A stretch of DNA of 46,554 bases from DASPKT01 sp035626475 (GTDB lineage: Bacteria > Pseudomonadota > Alphaproteobacteria > Azospirillales > Azospirillaceae): assembly GCA_035626475.1 (NCBI GenBank), contig DASPNP010000067.1:1-46554 (forward strand), read 5' to 3'. Positions within the stretch are counted from its first letter, which is position 1; the number at the start of each line of letters is the position of its first letter. The notes under the pieces are model-generated. The model did not search any database. It was not told the origin of the DNA and saw only the letters and a program-made list of their open reading frames with translations. Both the position numbers and the translations under genes were made by a program. Shown one piece after another: positions 1-9,023 of the stretch.

Positions 1-478
1 GCACGGCTGGTTCGGGCCCTGGCTGCTGCAGCACGACGTCAAGATCATCTTCGCCGTGCCCGGAATCATTCTCGCCACGACGTTCATCACTGCGCCCTTC
101 GTGGCACGCGAGCTCATCCCGCTCATGCAGGAGCAGGGCACGGCGGAGGAGGAGGCCGCAGTGGTGCTCGGCGCCAGCGGCTGGCAGACCTTCTGGCGGG
201 TGACGCTGCCCAACATCAAGTGGGGCCTGCTGTACGGCGTCCTGCTGTGCAACGCCCGGGCGATGGGCGAGTTCGGGGCGGTGTCGGTGGTGTCGGGCCA
301 TATCCGCGGCCAGACCAACACCACGCCGCTGCATGTCGAGATCCTCTACAACGAGTACAATTTCGTGGCGGCCTTCGCCGTCGCCTCGGTGCTGGCGCTG
401 CTGGCGCTGGTGACGCTGGCCGCCAAGGCGGCGCTGGAATGGCGCTTCGCCGACCAGATCGCCGCCTCCCGCCGCTAA
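1..478 (+). CDS. cysW: Sulfate/thiosulfate ABC transporter permease CysW (C-terminal part)
   Basis: The gene is open at the left window edge. About 158 C-terminal residues of a permease usually near 280 are visible. CysW is one of the two inner-membrane permeases of the CysTWA-substrate-binding-protein importer for sulfate and thiosulfate. The visible part holds the ABC-permease EAA loop (EEEAAVVLGASGWQTFWRV, then LPNIKWG, near 150-220), which docks onto the ATPase. It also contains the CysW-typical MGEFGAVSVVSG stretch and two hydrophobic membrane segments, the last at about 365-435. The ATPase gene cysA begins 12 bp after the stop, so the two are co-transcribed. cysT and the binding-protein gene would lie to the left of the window. 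Identification is secure from the motifs and the cysA neighbour. Confidence 0.93.
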   Translation, partial: HGWFGPWLLQHDVKIIFAVPGIILATTFITAPFVARELIPLMQEQGTAEEEAAVVLGASGWQTFWRVTLPNIKWGLLYGVLLCNARAMGEFGAVSVVSGHIRGQTNTTPLHVEILYNEYNFVAAFAVASVLALLALVTLAAKAALEWRFADQIAASRR

Positions 479-490
479 GGAGCTGAAACC

Positions 491-1545
<1,055 letters not shown>

Positions 1546-1549
<4 letters not shown>

Positions 1550-2832
1550 GTATGGCGGACGGCGCGGTCGAGGCCACGGATCTGCCCGCCCTGATGCGGG
1601 ACATCGGCCGGCGCGCCCGCGCCGCCGCCGCCGCCCTCGCCCAGGCCTCCCCCGCCGACAAGGAGCGGGCGCTGCGCGCCGCCGCTGACGCCATCCGCGC
1701 GGGTGCCGCCGGGATCATCGAGGCCAACGCGCGCGACATGGCGGCCGCCACCGCGCGCGGTCTCGCCCCCGCCCTGCTGGACCGGCTGCTGCTGGACGGC
1801 AAGCGCGTGGAGGCCATCGCCCGCGGGCTGGAGGAGGTGGCCGCCCTGCCCGACCCGATCGGCACGGTCCTGGCCGAGTGGGAGCGGCCCAACGGCCTGC
1901 GCATCAGCCGGGTGCGGGTGCCGCTGGGCGTCGTCGGCATCATCTATGAGAGCCGGCCGAACGTGACGGCGGACGCCGGGGGCCTGTGCCTGAAGTCGGG
2001 CAACGCCGCCATCCTGCGCGGCGGCTCGGAGAGCTTCCACAGCTCCCGCGCCATCACCGCCTGCCTGCACCGGGGGCTGGAGGCGGCCGGGCTGCCGGCC
2101 GACGCCGTGCAGCTGGTGCCCACCACCGACCGCGCCGCCGTCGGGCTGCTGCTGACCATGGTGGAGCATGTCGACGTCATCATCCCGCGCGGCGGCAAGT
2201 CGCTGACCGCCCGGGTGGCGGAGGAGAGCCGCATCCCGGTCATCAAGCACCTGGACGGCATCTGCCACGTCTACATCGACCGCTCCGCCGACCCGGCCAA
2301 GGCGCGCCAGGTCGCCTTCAACGCCAAGATGCGCCGCACCGGCATCTGCGGCGCCATGGAGACGCTGCTGGTCGACCGCCCCGTGCTGGAGAGCCATCTG
2401 CGCCCCTTGCTGCACGATCTGCTGGCCGCCGGCTGCGAGGTGCGCGGCGACGCGGATGTCCAGGCGCTGGACGCCCGCGTGCGCCCCGCGACCGACGAGG
2501 ATTGGGACACCGAGTACCTCGACGCCATCCTGTCGGTCCGCGCCGTGGATGGGGTGGACGAGGCCATCGCGCATATCGAGCGGCACGGCAGCCACCACAC
2601 CGACAGCATCGTCACCGAGGACGCCGCCACGGCCGAGCGCTTCCTGGCGCGGGTGGACAGCGGCATCGTGTTGTGGAACGCCTCCACCCAGTTCGCCGAC
2701 GGCGGCGAGTTCGGCATGGGCGCCGAGATCGGCATCTCCACCGGCAAGCTGCATGCGCGCGGGCCGGTCGGGGCGGAGCAGCTGACCAGCTACAAGTACC
2801 TGGTCCGCGGCGACGGGCAGGTAAGGCCGTGA
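1546..2832 (+). CDS. proA: Gamma-glutamyl phosphate reductase ProA
   Basis: ProA reduces gamma-glutamyl phosphate to glutamate-5-semialdehyde with NADPH, the second step of proline synthesis in the cytoplasm. From the GTG at 1546 the protein has 428 residues, the normal size. Recognisable ProA blocks are RVPLGVVGIIYESRPNVT, CLKSGNAAILRGGSE, the IPRGGKSL block and the catalytic-cysteine block MRRTGICGAMETLL, with VNASTQF-like WNASTQFADGGEFG near the end. I chose GTG 1546 because GGGAGGAG lies 5 nt upstream and the codon overlaps the cysA stop. The in-frame ATG at 1552 is the alternative. ProB and obgE, often upstream of proA in alphaproteobacteria, are absent here; cysW-cysA takes that place. 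Confidence 0.95.
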
Positions 2833-2886
2833 GGAGCCACCGGATACGTCGTCGGAGGTGATGTCTCACCGTCGGCGCCCCCACCA

Positions 2887-3045
2887 CCCGTCATCCCGGC
2901 GAAAGCCGGGACCCAGGGGTTGCAGCAGGAGATGGAATAGGTTCCTCTGCCTTGCTGCCTCCTGCTGTGCCGCACGGACAAGGAGGCGCTGCATCGACGT
3001 CACATGGCTGCAACCCCTGGGCCCCGGCCTTCGCCGGGGTGACGG
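2887..3045 (+). repeat. Long-arm inverted repeat, family A (copy 1)
   Basis: The arms are 2887-2926 and 3007-3045. The left arm reads CCCGTCATCCCGGCGAAAGC and continues through an ACCCAGGGGTTGCAGC end; the right arm is its near-perfect reverse complement. Each arm also holds a small internal hairpin (CCCGGC...GCCGGG). The element fills the gap between proA and nadD. It resembles the REP-like 'GTCATCCC...GGGACCCAGG' palindromes found between genes in many alphaproteobacteria. A second copy lies at 27800-27944. It may stop or protect transcripts, but nothing here proves a function. Confidence 0.85.
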
Positions 3046-3093
3046 TGAAAAGTGAATGGCACGGGGAAAGACGAAGAGCGGCGGCCGCCTGCC

Positions 3094-3744
3094 ATGACCC
3101 CCACCCGTATCCCGCCCCGCCTGCGCGCCGGCCATGCCTGGGCGGGGCTGACCGTCGGGCTGCTCGGCGGGTCCTTCAACCCGGCGCATGAAGGGCACCG
3201 TCACGCGAGCCTGGAGGCGATGCGGCGGCTGGGGCTGGACCAGGTCTGGTGGCTGGTCAGCCCGCAGAACCCGCTGAAGCCCGCCTTGGGCATGGCGCCC
3301 CAGGCGGAGCGGCTGGCCTCGGCCCGCGCCATGGCCCGGCATCCGCGCATCCGCGTCACCGACATCGAGGCCGATCTCGGCACCCGCTATACCGTGGAAA
3401 CGCTGGCCGAGCTGCAGCGCCGCTTCCCCCGGACGCGCTTCGTCTGGCTGATGGGCGCCGACAACCTCGCCCAGATTCCCCGCTGGCGCGGGTGGATTAA
3501 GATATTTGGTATGGTCCCGGTTGCAGTGATGCCCCGACGGCCCTATTCTATCAAGTCGCTCCTCGGCAAAGCCGCGGAGCGTTTTGCCGTTTGCCGCGTT
3601 CCAAGCAGTGAGGCCCGCGGGCTGGCGCATAGGGCGCCCCCCGCATGGACCTTCCTGGATGGGCCCGTGCACCCGGCATCGGCGACCGAGATACGCCGCG
3701 GCGGGGGCCGTGGCCGGTCCGGGACGCCCGCCAACCAGAGGTGA
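3094..3744 (+). CDS. nadD: Nicotinate-nucleotide adenylyltransferase NadD
   Basis: NadD joins nicotinate mononucleotide to AMP from ATP, giving deamido-NAD in cytoplasmic NAD synthesis. The nucleotidyltransferase signature GGSFNPAHEGH lies near the N-terminus, about 25 residues from the chosen start. The family blocks WWLVSPQNPLK, RYTVETL and WLMGADNL follow, and the C-terminal SATEIR block (here HPASATEIRR) is present. The protein has 216 residues from ATG 3094. An in-frame ATG at 3052 would add 14 charged residues and would lie directly against the inverted repeat, so I prefer 3094. Neither start has a strong ribosome binding site. The stop overlaps the candidate GTG start of rsfS, and order proA-nadD-rsfS-rlmH is conserved in alphaproteobacteria. 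Confidence 0.93.
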   Translation: MTPTRIPPRLRAGHAWAGLTVGLLGGSFNPAHEGHRHASLEAMRRLGLDQVWWLVSPQNPLKPALGMAPQAERLASARAMARHPRIRVTDIEADLGTRYTVETLAELQRRFPRTRFVWLMGADNLAQIPRWRGWIKIFGMVPVAVMPRRPYSIKSLLGKAAERFAVCRVPSSEARGLAHRAPPAWTFLDGPVHPASATEIRRGGGRGRSGTPANQR

Positions 3745-4181
3745 GGACCATCGTTACGCTCTCCAACGCCGCCCAGGCTGGTCGCCCCGAGATGGCTCCG
3801 CCGGGCCCCGACTTTCCGGCACGCGTCCGGGACCTGATCATCCAGTCGCTCGAGGACGACAAGGCGGAGAACACCGTCGTGATCGACCTGCAGGGCAAGA
3901 CCAGCCTCGCGGACTACATGGTCGTCAGCTCCGGCCGTTCGGTCCGGCAGGTGGGCTCCATGGCCCAGCACCTGCTGGAGAAGCTGAAGGCGCTCGGCGT
4001 CACCGGCGCCGAGGCCGAGGGCCTGCCGCAGTGCGACTGGGTGCTGATCGATGCCGGCGACGTCATCGTCCACCTGTTCCGGCCCGAGGTCCGCAGCTTC
4101 TACAACATCGAGAAGATGTGGGGCGTCGAGACGCCGGCCGCGCCGCCGACGCCGGACGGGCTCGGCTGGGCCTCGGCCTGA
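3741..4181 (+). CDS. rsfS: Ribosomal silencing factor RsfS
   Basis: RsfS (Iojap/DUF143) binds ribosomal protein uL14 and blocks joining of the 30S and 50S subunits when nutrients are scarce. The core shows the expected blocks: SLEDDKAENTVVIDLQGKTSLADYMVV, then SGRSVRQV, then DWVLIDAGDVIVHLF and a FYNIEKMW end. The start is uncertain. GTG 3741 (146 residues) overlaps the nadD stop but has a weak ribosome binding site, and ATG 3792 (129 residues) has none. A strong site, GAGGTGAGGA, instead points at an in-frame ATC at 3750. The 20 N-terminal residues are poorly conserved in the family, so homology will not settle it. The gene is co-transcribed with nadD and rlmH. Confidence 0.9.
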   Translation: MRTIVTLSNAAQAGRPEMAPPGPDFPARVRDLIIQSLEDDKAENTVVIDLQGKTSLADYMVVSSGRSVRQVGSMAQHLLEKLKALGVTGAEAEGLPQCDWVLIDAGDVIVHLFRPEVRSFYNIEKMWGVETPAAPPTPDGLGWASA

Positions 4182-4201
4182 CCGGTCGGGAGTAGGCGGC
4201 G

Positions 4202-4660
4202 ATGCGGCTCTGGCTCGCCGCCGTGGGGCGGGCCAAGCCCGGTCCCGCGCGCGACCTGTTCGAGGAGTACAGGGCCAGGCTCTCCTGGCCCCTGACCCTG
4301 CGCGAGGTCGAACCGAAGAAGAAGGTCGAGGGGCCTGAGCTGAAGCGCCTGGAGGCGCAGCTCCTGCTTGAGGCCGTGCCGGCCGGCGCCAGGCTCATGG
4401 CGCTGGACGAGCGCGGCCGTACCCTGTCCAGCCCCGACTTCGCCGCCCGCATCGGCGCCTGGCGCGACCAGGGGGCGGCCGACATCGCCTTCGTCATCGG
4501 CGGCGCCGATGGGCTGGCGGAGGAGGTCCGCGCCCGGGCCGACCTTTTGCTCGCCTTCGGCGCCATGACCTGGCCGCACATGCTGGTCCGCGGCATGTTG
4601 GCCGAGCAGATCTACCGCGCCCAGCAGATCCTGGCCGGCCACCCCTACCACCGTGTCTGA
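4202..4660 (+). CDS. rlmH: 23S rRNA (pseudouridine1915-N3)-methyltransferase RlmH
   Basis: RlmH is a small SPOUT methyltransferase that methylates pseudouridine 1915 in helix 69 of 23S rRNA on the assembled ribosome, using S-adenosylmethionine. The protein has 152 residues, the family length. Family blocks are LMALDERGRTLSSPDFA, then the glycine-rich SAM-knot segment FVIGGADGL, and a C-terminal WPHMLVRGMLAEQIYRAQQILAGHPYH, in which the last residues form the active site at the dimer interface. The gene follows rsfS by 20 bp. In many relatives gpmI comes next; here a TPR gene and a divergent arginine-catabolism unit intervene. Confidence 0.96.
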   Translation: MRLWLAAVGRAKPGPARDLFEEYRARLSWPLTLREVEPKKKVEGPELKRLEAQLLLEAVPAGARLMALDERGRTLSSPDFAARIGAWRDQGAADIAFVIGGADGLAEEVRARADLLLAFGAMTWPHMLVRGMLAEQIYRAQQILAGHPYHRV

Positions 4661-4925
4661 GCCGCCTGCCCAAGGCCAGCGCCAGACATTGCACGGCCTT
4701 CCCGGCTACCCGACGCCATTGATCCCCGCCTCCCGCAGAGATGGCGGCGCCCGCTATTTCGGGCTGATCATCCGATCCGACTAATACCGGCAGCGAATAC
4801 TTTCAGCGGAACATTCATTGCAAGGATGGTCGCTTTATTGCGCTGCGAAGCCTCTAAACAACTGCTTTGTTTCGTGATACGCTTCCAACCATCCGGCGAT
4901 CAGGACCGGAACTGGGAGGTGCATC

Positions 4926-5498
4926 ATGGCCATGAAGACCAAGTCCGCCTTGCTCGCCGCACTCCTGCTCGCCACGACCGCGGGCGCGGCGTCCGCCGAT
5001 TCGCGCACGCGCGACTCCATGGGCCCGATCAAGGTGATCGGCATGTCGGACGTGGAGCTCTGCGTCCGCGAGACCGACCGCGACCAGCGCGACGACGCGA
5101 TGTACTGGTGCTCGCGCACCATCCGCCGGGGCGAGTCGGCCATCAACGAGCGCGCCGTCGCCTATCTGCACCGCGGCGTCGTCCATCTGAAGAACGGCGA
5201 CCGCCAGGCGGCGCTGGAGGACATCGAGAGCTCGATCACCCTGGCGCCGGCCTATGGCGACGCGCATTTCAACCTGGGCAACGTCGCCTTCTCGCAGGGG
5301 CGGTTCCAGGACGCGGTCGCCGCCTACAGCAAGGCGATCGAGACCGGCTTGACCGTGCCGGAGCTGGCGCACCACAACCGGGGCAAGGCCCACGCCCGGC
5401 TCGGGGACAAGGCCCGGGCCGACGCCGACTTCGCCCAGGCCAAGACCATCGCCGCGCTGTACAAGGACTCGCCGCTGCGGCAGGCCGACGCCCGCTGA
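4926..5498 (+). CDS. Exported TPR-repeat protein of unknown role
   Basis: A 190-residue protein starting at ATG 4926, with GGGAGGTG about 6 nt upstream. A further ATG two codons on is possible. The first 24 residues form a clear Sec signal peptide (MAMKTK, a Leu/Ala-rich core, then AASA/DS), so the mature protein is probably periplasmic. The rest is helical and repeats the TPR pattern: AYLHRGVVHLKNGDRQAALEDIESSITLAPAYGDAHFNLG... and a second AVAAYSKAIE unit, giving about three tetratricopeptide repeats for protein-protein contact. Two cysteines near residues 41 and 59 could pair. The partner is unknown. It stands alone, with 265 bp upstream and inverted repeats downstream. Confidence 0.85.
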   Translation: MAMKTKSALLAALLLATTAGAASADSRTRDSMGPIKVIGMSDVELCVRETDRDQRDDAMYWCSRTIRRGESAINERAVAYLHRGVVHLKNGDRQAALEDIESSITLAPAYGDAHFNLGNVAFSQGRFQDAVAAYSKAIETGLTVPELAHHNRGKAHARLGDKARADADFAQAKTIAALYKDSPLRQADAR

Positions 5499-5552
5499 CG
5501 GGCCGGAACGGCTCCGCCGCCGTCTGCGAGAGATCGGCGGCGGGACCGTGCC

Positions 5553-5639
5553 CGTAGGTCGCATGGAGCCATCGGCGCAATGCGACATCGCTCCAGCCGT
5601 GAACCGTCGCATTGCGGCTCCGCCTCCATGCGACCTACG
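5553..5639 (+). repeat. Inverted repeat, family B (copy 1)
   Basis: Outer arms CGTAGGTCGCATGGAG (5553-5568) and its exact complement (5624-5639) enclose inner arms GCAATGCGAC (5577-5586) and GTCGCATTGC (5606-5615). The whole 87-bp unit can therefore fold into one long hairpin. A second copy, with the same 16-nt outer arms, is at 33380-33465. It lies just downstream of the TPR gene, in the convergent gap before the AsnC-type gene. Confidence 0.85.
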
Positions 5640-5650
5640 GCTGAGACGTT

Positions 5651-5771
5651 GTGCGTCCTTCGACAAGCTCAGGATGAGGCGGGGTACGCGAGGCACTCTC
5701 GGCTTGGTCCGGCGCAAGCGTCGCAGGGAGCAGCTACATCCCCCTCATGCTGAGCCTGTCGAAGCACGCAC
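5651..5771 (+). repeat. Inverted repeat, family C (copy 1)
   Basis: The arms are 5651-5679 (GTGCGTCCTTCGACAAGCTC...) and 5743-5771, complementary with a few mismatches. The loop contains GCGAGGCACTC and a GGGAGCAGC block that recur in the second copy at 44216-44351. Together with the family B unit at 5553-5639 it fills the 321-bp gap between the TPR gene and the AsnC-type regulator. I see no reading frame there. Confidence 0.83.
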
Positions 5772-5819
5772 AGCTTCAACGCTGCCCCCGCATTGCGGCC
5801 TACCGGCCGACGGGCGCCC

Positions 5820-6311
5820 TCAATCCCGCTCCACCGGCCCGAAGAGAGGGTAGGCGCCGAAGTCGCGGATGGGGCGCAGCACGACGTTGCTGACGACGCG
5901 GCTGACGCCCAGCTCCGGATCGTCGATCCAGGTGGCGGTCAGATCCTGGTAGGCGTCCAGGTCGCGGCAGACGATCTTGGCGCAATAGTCGAACTGGCCG
6001 GACACCTCGAAGCACTCGATGACCTCGGGCGTGTCGCGCAGTCGCTTCTCGAACGCGCCCTGGACGACGCGGCCGTGCTTCTCCATGGCGATCTGGGCCA
6101 TGACGAAGACGCAGGACTGCAGCCGCCGCACGTCGATCAGCGCCTGATAGCGCACCACCACGCCCTCGCGCTCCAGCCGGCGCACGCGCTCCAGGCAGGG
6201 GCGCGCCGACAGGCCGACCCGCTCCGACAGGGCCTGGTTGGTGATCCGCCCGTCCCGCTGCAGTTCGGACAGGATCTTCAAGTCGATCTGGTCGAGCTTC
6301 TTCAGCTTCAT
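5820..6311 (-). CDS. Lrp/AsnC-family transcriptional regulator
   Basis: A 163-residue DNA-binding regulator. The N-terminal winged helix-turn-helix starts LDQIDLKILSELQRDGRITNQALSERVGLSARPCLERVRRLE. The C-terminal RAM/AsnC ligand-binding domain includes EVIECFEVSGQFDYCAKIVCRDLDAYQDL. Members of this family sense amino acids and often control adjacent catabolic genes. The gene is the last of a minus-strand run after ornithine aminotransferase and arginase, so I infer that it responds to arginine or ornithine and regulates this unit. The specific ligand cannot be read from sequence. ATG at 6311; the 114-bp gap to rocF leaves room for its own promoter. Confidence 0.9.
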   Translation of the reverse strand: MKLKKLDQIDLKILSELQRDGRITNQALSERVGLSARPCLERVRRLEREGVVVRYQALIDVRRLQSCVFVMAQIAMEKHGRVVQGAFEKRLRDTPEVIECFEVSGQFDYCAKIVCRDLDAYQDLTATWIDDPELGVSRVVSNVVLRPIRDFGAYPLFGPVERD

Positions 6312-6425
6312 GCCCTGCCGGCGCCTCCTGCCGGCGGCCCTCCGGGGAGGAGGGCCGATGTCCGGTATGCCCCTGGTCTTTACCTCGAAAGATGCGGGGG
6401 CGCCAAGGGCCCCCGCCCTGCTTCC

Positions 6426-7379
6426 TCAGGCGACCTGGGCCGGTACGGCCTCGACCCCGGCCGCGGCGACGGCGAAGCGCTCCAGCAGTCGCAGGGCCGA
6501 GGCGAGAGTCGCCCCGCCCTGGTCGCGGCAGGGGGCGAACTCCACCAGGTCGAAGGAGCCGACCAGGCCGGAGCGGCCCAGCAGGTCCATGGCGGCCAGC
6601 ACCTCGTCGAGGTCCATGCCGTCCGCTACCGGCGTGCCGACGCCCGGGGCATGGATGGGGTCCAGCCCGTCCATATCGAAGCTGACATGGACGTGGGCGT
6701 CCTCGGCCCTGGCGCGGTCCAGCACCCGGCCGACCAGCGCCACCAGACCCTCGCGGCGGAGGTCGTCCATGTCGTGGAAGGTGACGCCGTGGCGCAGCAG
6801 GTTGTCCCGCTCGCCCGGATCGACCGAGCGGATGCCGAACTGGAACAGCCGCGTCGGGTCCAGCGCCGCCACGGGGCCGCAGATTCCGGTCAGGTCGGGC
6901 GAGCCCAGGCCGCAGGCGGCGGCAGCCGGAAGCCCATGGGTATTGCCCGAGGGCGAGGTCTCCGGCGTGTTGAAGTCCGGATGGGCGTCGAACCACAGCA
7001 CGTAGAGCGGCACGCCCCGGGCGCGCGCATGGACGCCGGCCGCCGCGACCGAGCCCAGCCCCAGCGAATGGTCGCCGCCCAGCATGACCGGCACACCGCC
7101 CTCGGCCAGCACATGGGCGCAGGCGTCGCGCACCTCTGCGCACCAGGCGGCCGTGGCCTCCAGGCTGCGGCAGGCGTCGGAATCGACCGAACCGTCATAG
7201 GACGGGCCGGTCACGTCGCCCATGTCGCGGACCGCCACGCCCTGGGCGCGCAGCCGCGTCTCCAGCCCGGCGGCGCGCAGGACCTTCGGCCCCTCGGCGG
7301 CGCCGCAGCCGACATTGCCCACTTCCGTCGGTCCGCCCACCAGGCCGAACCACGGTCCCTTGTTGCCCATGAGGCCCAT
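6426..7379 (-). CDS. rocF: Arginase
   Basis: Arginase hydrolyses L-arginine to L-ornithine and urea with a binuclear manganese centre in the cytoplasm. The protein has 317 residues. The ureohydrolase metal motifs are present in order: MLGGDHSLGLGS, then WFDAHPDFNTPETSPSGNTHG, then SFDMDGLDP. The N-terminus has the arginase-type GLVGGPTEVGNVGCGAAEGP segment, and the NTHG and ETSPSGN positions fit arginase rather than agmatinase. ATG 7379 has GGGAAG upstream; ATG 7370 is the alternative. It follows rocD by 20 bp, so the two enzymes form a direct arginine to ornithine to glutamate-semialdehyde route. Confidence 0.93.
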   Translation of the reverse strand: MGLMGNKGPWFGLVGGPTEVGNVGCGAAEGPKVLRAAGLETRLRAQGVAVRDMGDVTGPSYDGSVDSDACRSLEATAAWCAEVRDACAHVLAEGGVPVMLGGDHSLGLGSVAAAGVHARARGVPLYVLWFDAHPDFNTPETSPSGNTHGLPAAAACGLGSPDLTGICGPVAALDPTRLFQFGIRSVDPGERDNLLRHGVTFHDMDDLRREGLVALVGRVLDRARAEDAHVHVSFDMDGLDPIHAPGVGTPVADGMDLDEVLAAMDLLGRSGLVGSFDLVEFAPCRDQGGATLASALRLLERFAVAAAGVEAVPAQVA

Positions 7380-7399
7380 CTTCTTGCTTCCCGGACGGT

Positions 7400-8665
7400 T
7401 CAGGCGGCGCCGCGCGCCTTGGGCTCGAGCGCCCGCAGGGTCTCCTCGAACCGGTCGATCGCCCAGTCCAGCTCCTCGCGCGTGATGACCAGCGGCGGCG
7501 CCAGGCGGATGACCGTCTCGTGCGTCTCCTTGCTCAGCACGCCGCGCGCCATCAGATCCTCGCAGACCGCGCGGGCGGAGGCCAAGGCCGGGTCGATCTC
7601 GACGCCGACCCAGAGGCCGAGGCCACGCACGCCCTTGACCAGCGGCGACTTGATGGCGCGAATGCGGGCCATCAGATGCTCGCCCAGCTCGGCCGAGCGC
7701 TCCACCAGACCCTCGTCCTCCAGCACCCGCAGCGCCTCCAGCCCGACGGCCGAGGCCAGCGGGTTGCCGCCGAAGGTGGAGCCGTGGTTGCCCGGCTTGA
7801 AGCAGTCGATGACGTCCTGGCGGGCGACGAAGGCGGAGACCGGCAGCACGCCGCCGCCCAGCGCCTTGCCCAGGCACAGCCCGTCGGGGCGGATGCCCTC
7901 GTGCTGGTGCGCGAACCACTTGCCGGTGCGGCCCAGGCCCGACTGGATCTCGTCCAGGATCATCAGGACATTGTGCTTGTCGCAGAGGGCGCGCACGGCC
8001 TTCAGGTAGCCCGGCGGCGGCACGACGATGCCGGCCTCGCCCTGGATCGGCTCCAGCAGCACGGCGGCGGTGTTCGGGCCGATGGCGGCCTCCAGCGACG
8101 CGGCGTCGCCGTAGGGGACGATCCGGAAGCCCGGGGTGAAGGGGCCGAAGCCGTCGCGGTAGTCGGGCTCGCTGGAGAAGCTGACGATGGTGGTGGTGCG
8201 GCCGTGGAAGTTGCCCTCGGCCACCAGGATCTCGGCCTGCCCCTGCGGCACGCCCTTCCGGGTGTAGGCCCAGCGGCGCGCCGCCTTGATGGCGGTCTCG
8301 ACCGCCTCGGCGCCGCTGTTCATCGGGCAGACGCCGTCCAGGCCGGTCAGCTCGCACACCTTGGCCAGGAACGGGCCCAGCTTGTCGGTGTGGAAGGCGC
8401 GGCTGACGACGGCGACCTTCTCGGCCTGCTCGGTCAGCGCCTTCAGTATGCGCGGATGGCCGTGGCCGACATTGACGGCCGAATAGGCGCTCATCATGTC
8501 GAGATAGCGGCCGCCGTCCTCCGCGTCGATCCAGACGCCCTTGGCGCGGGTGACCACGACCGGCAGCGGCTTGTAGTTGCGGGCGCAGTAGCGCTCCTCG
8601 AACGCGATGGTCGCGCTCTTCGCGCCGTGCCCGGTCAGGCCCGCCTTGTCCATGATCCCGTCCAT
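7400..8665 (-). CDS. rocD: Ornithine aminotransferase RocD
   Basis: A PLP-dependent class-III transaminase that moves the delta-amino group of ornithine to 2-oxoglutarate, giving glutamate-5-semialdehyde. The protein has 421 residues. Family marks are the N-terminal YKPLPVVVTRAKGVWIDAEDG and MMSAYSAVNVGHGHPRI, the substrate and cofactor block MNSGAEAVETAIK, LILDEIQSGLGRTGK, and the PLP-binding lysine in CLGKALGGGVLPVSA. ATG 8665 has GAGGG 7 nt upstream; ATG 8671 is in frame but too close to it. It leads the minus-strand unit rocD-rocF-asnC. The product is also the product of ProA at 1546, so proline and arginine metabolism meet here. Confidence 0.94.
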   Translation of the reverse strand: MDGIMDKAGLTGHGAKSATIAFEERYCARNYKPLPVVVTRAKGVWIDAEDGGRYLDMMSAYSAVNVGHGHPRILKALTEQAEKVAVVSRAFHTDKLGPFLAKVCELTGLDGVCPMNSGAEAVETAIKAARRWAYTRKGVPQGQAEILVAEGNFHGRTTTIVSFSSEPDYRDGFGPFTPGFRIVPYGDAASLEAAIGPNTAAVLLEPIQGEAGIVVPPPGYLKAVRALCDKHNVLMILDEIQSGLGRTGKWFAHQHEGIRPDGLCLGKALGGGVLPVSAFVARQDVIDCFKPGNHGSTFGGNPLASAVGLEALRVLEDEGLVERSAELGEHLMARIRAIKSPLVKGVRGLGLWVGVEIDPALASARAVCEDLMARGVLSKETHETVIRLAPPLVITREELDWAIDRFEETLRALEPKARGAA

Positions 8666-9023
8666 CGCCATGCCCTCATGCCAAGTCTCGATATTGCGAG
8701 CATGGCATGGCTGACGCAGCCGAAGTTGCCGAAGACCCCCCTGGCCGCGACAGAAGCAGCCGGCCCGCCCCGTCCGCCCGGCCGTTCCTGCCGCCCCACC
8801 CCGCCAGGACGCGGCGCATGCGGGAAAGGGGCACCTCCCCCTCTCCTGCGCGTGACACCCCTCAAGGAATCGTTAACCCTGTCACCCGGAGAGTCTGCCA
8901 GTCCTGATGGTCTGTCGACGCGGGCGGTCCCCCGGCCTATAAGGCGGGTGGACCCATGGCGGCGCTTGCATCACCGGCGGCGCCGCCCGACCTTACCGTT
9001 GTGGACCAGAGGAAACCGACGCC
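8666..9023. other. Intergenic region between divergent rocD and gpmI
   Basis: This 358-bp region holds no supported gene. It must contain the promoter of the minus-strand rocD unit, which I could not place, and the candidate gpmI promoter at 8915-8943. Short open frames in it show no coding character or ribosome binding site. Confidence 0.6.
8915..8943 (+). promoter_or_regulatory. Candidate sigma-70-type promoter of the gpmI operon
   Basis: A -35-like TCGACG (8915-8920) is followed by a 17-bp spacer and a -10-like TATAAG (8938-8943), 80 bp before the gpmI start. It is the only good match in the gap and is based on sequence pattern alone. Confidence 0.4.

Noticed and set aside
2887..3045. CRISPR array
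   Set aside because: There are only inverted, not direct, repeats and no regular spacers anywhere in the window.
4661..4925. Small RNA or short gene before the TPR gene
   Set aside because: A frame starting at 4826 exists but has no ribosome binding site and runs into the TPR gene out of frame; no stable structure with a terminator was evident.
5793..8009. Long plus-strand frame across the roc unit
   Set aside because: It is the shadow of AsnC-type, arginase and aminotransferase genes, and its sequence is low in structure with no start signal.
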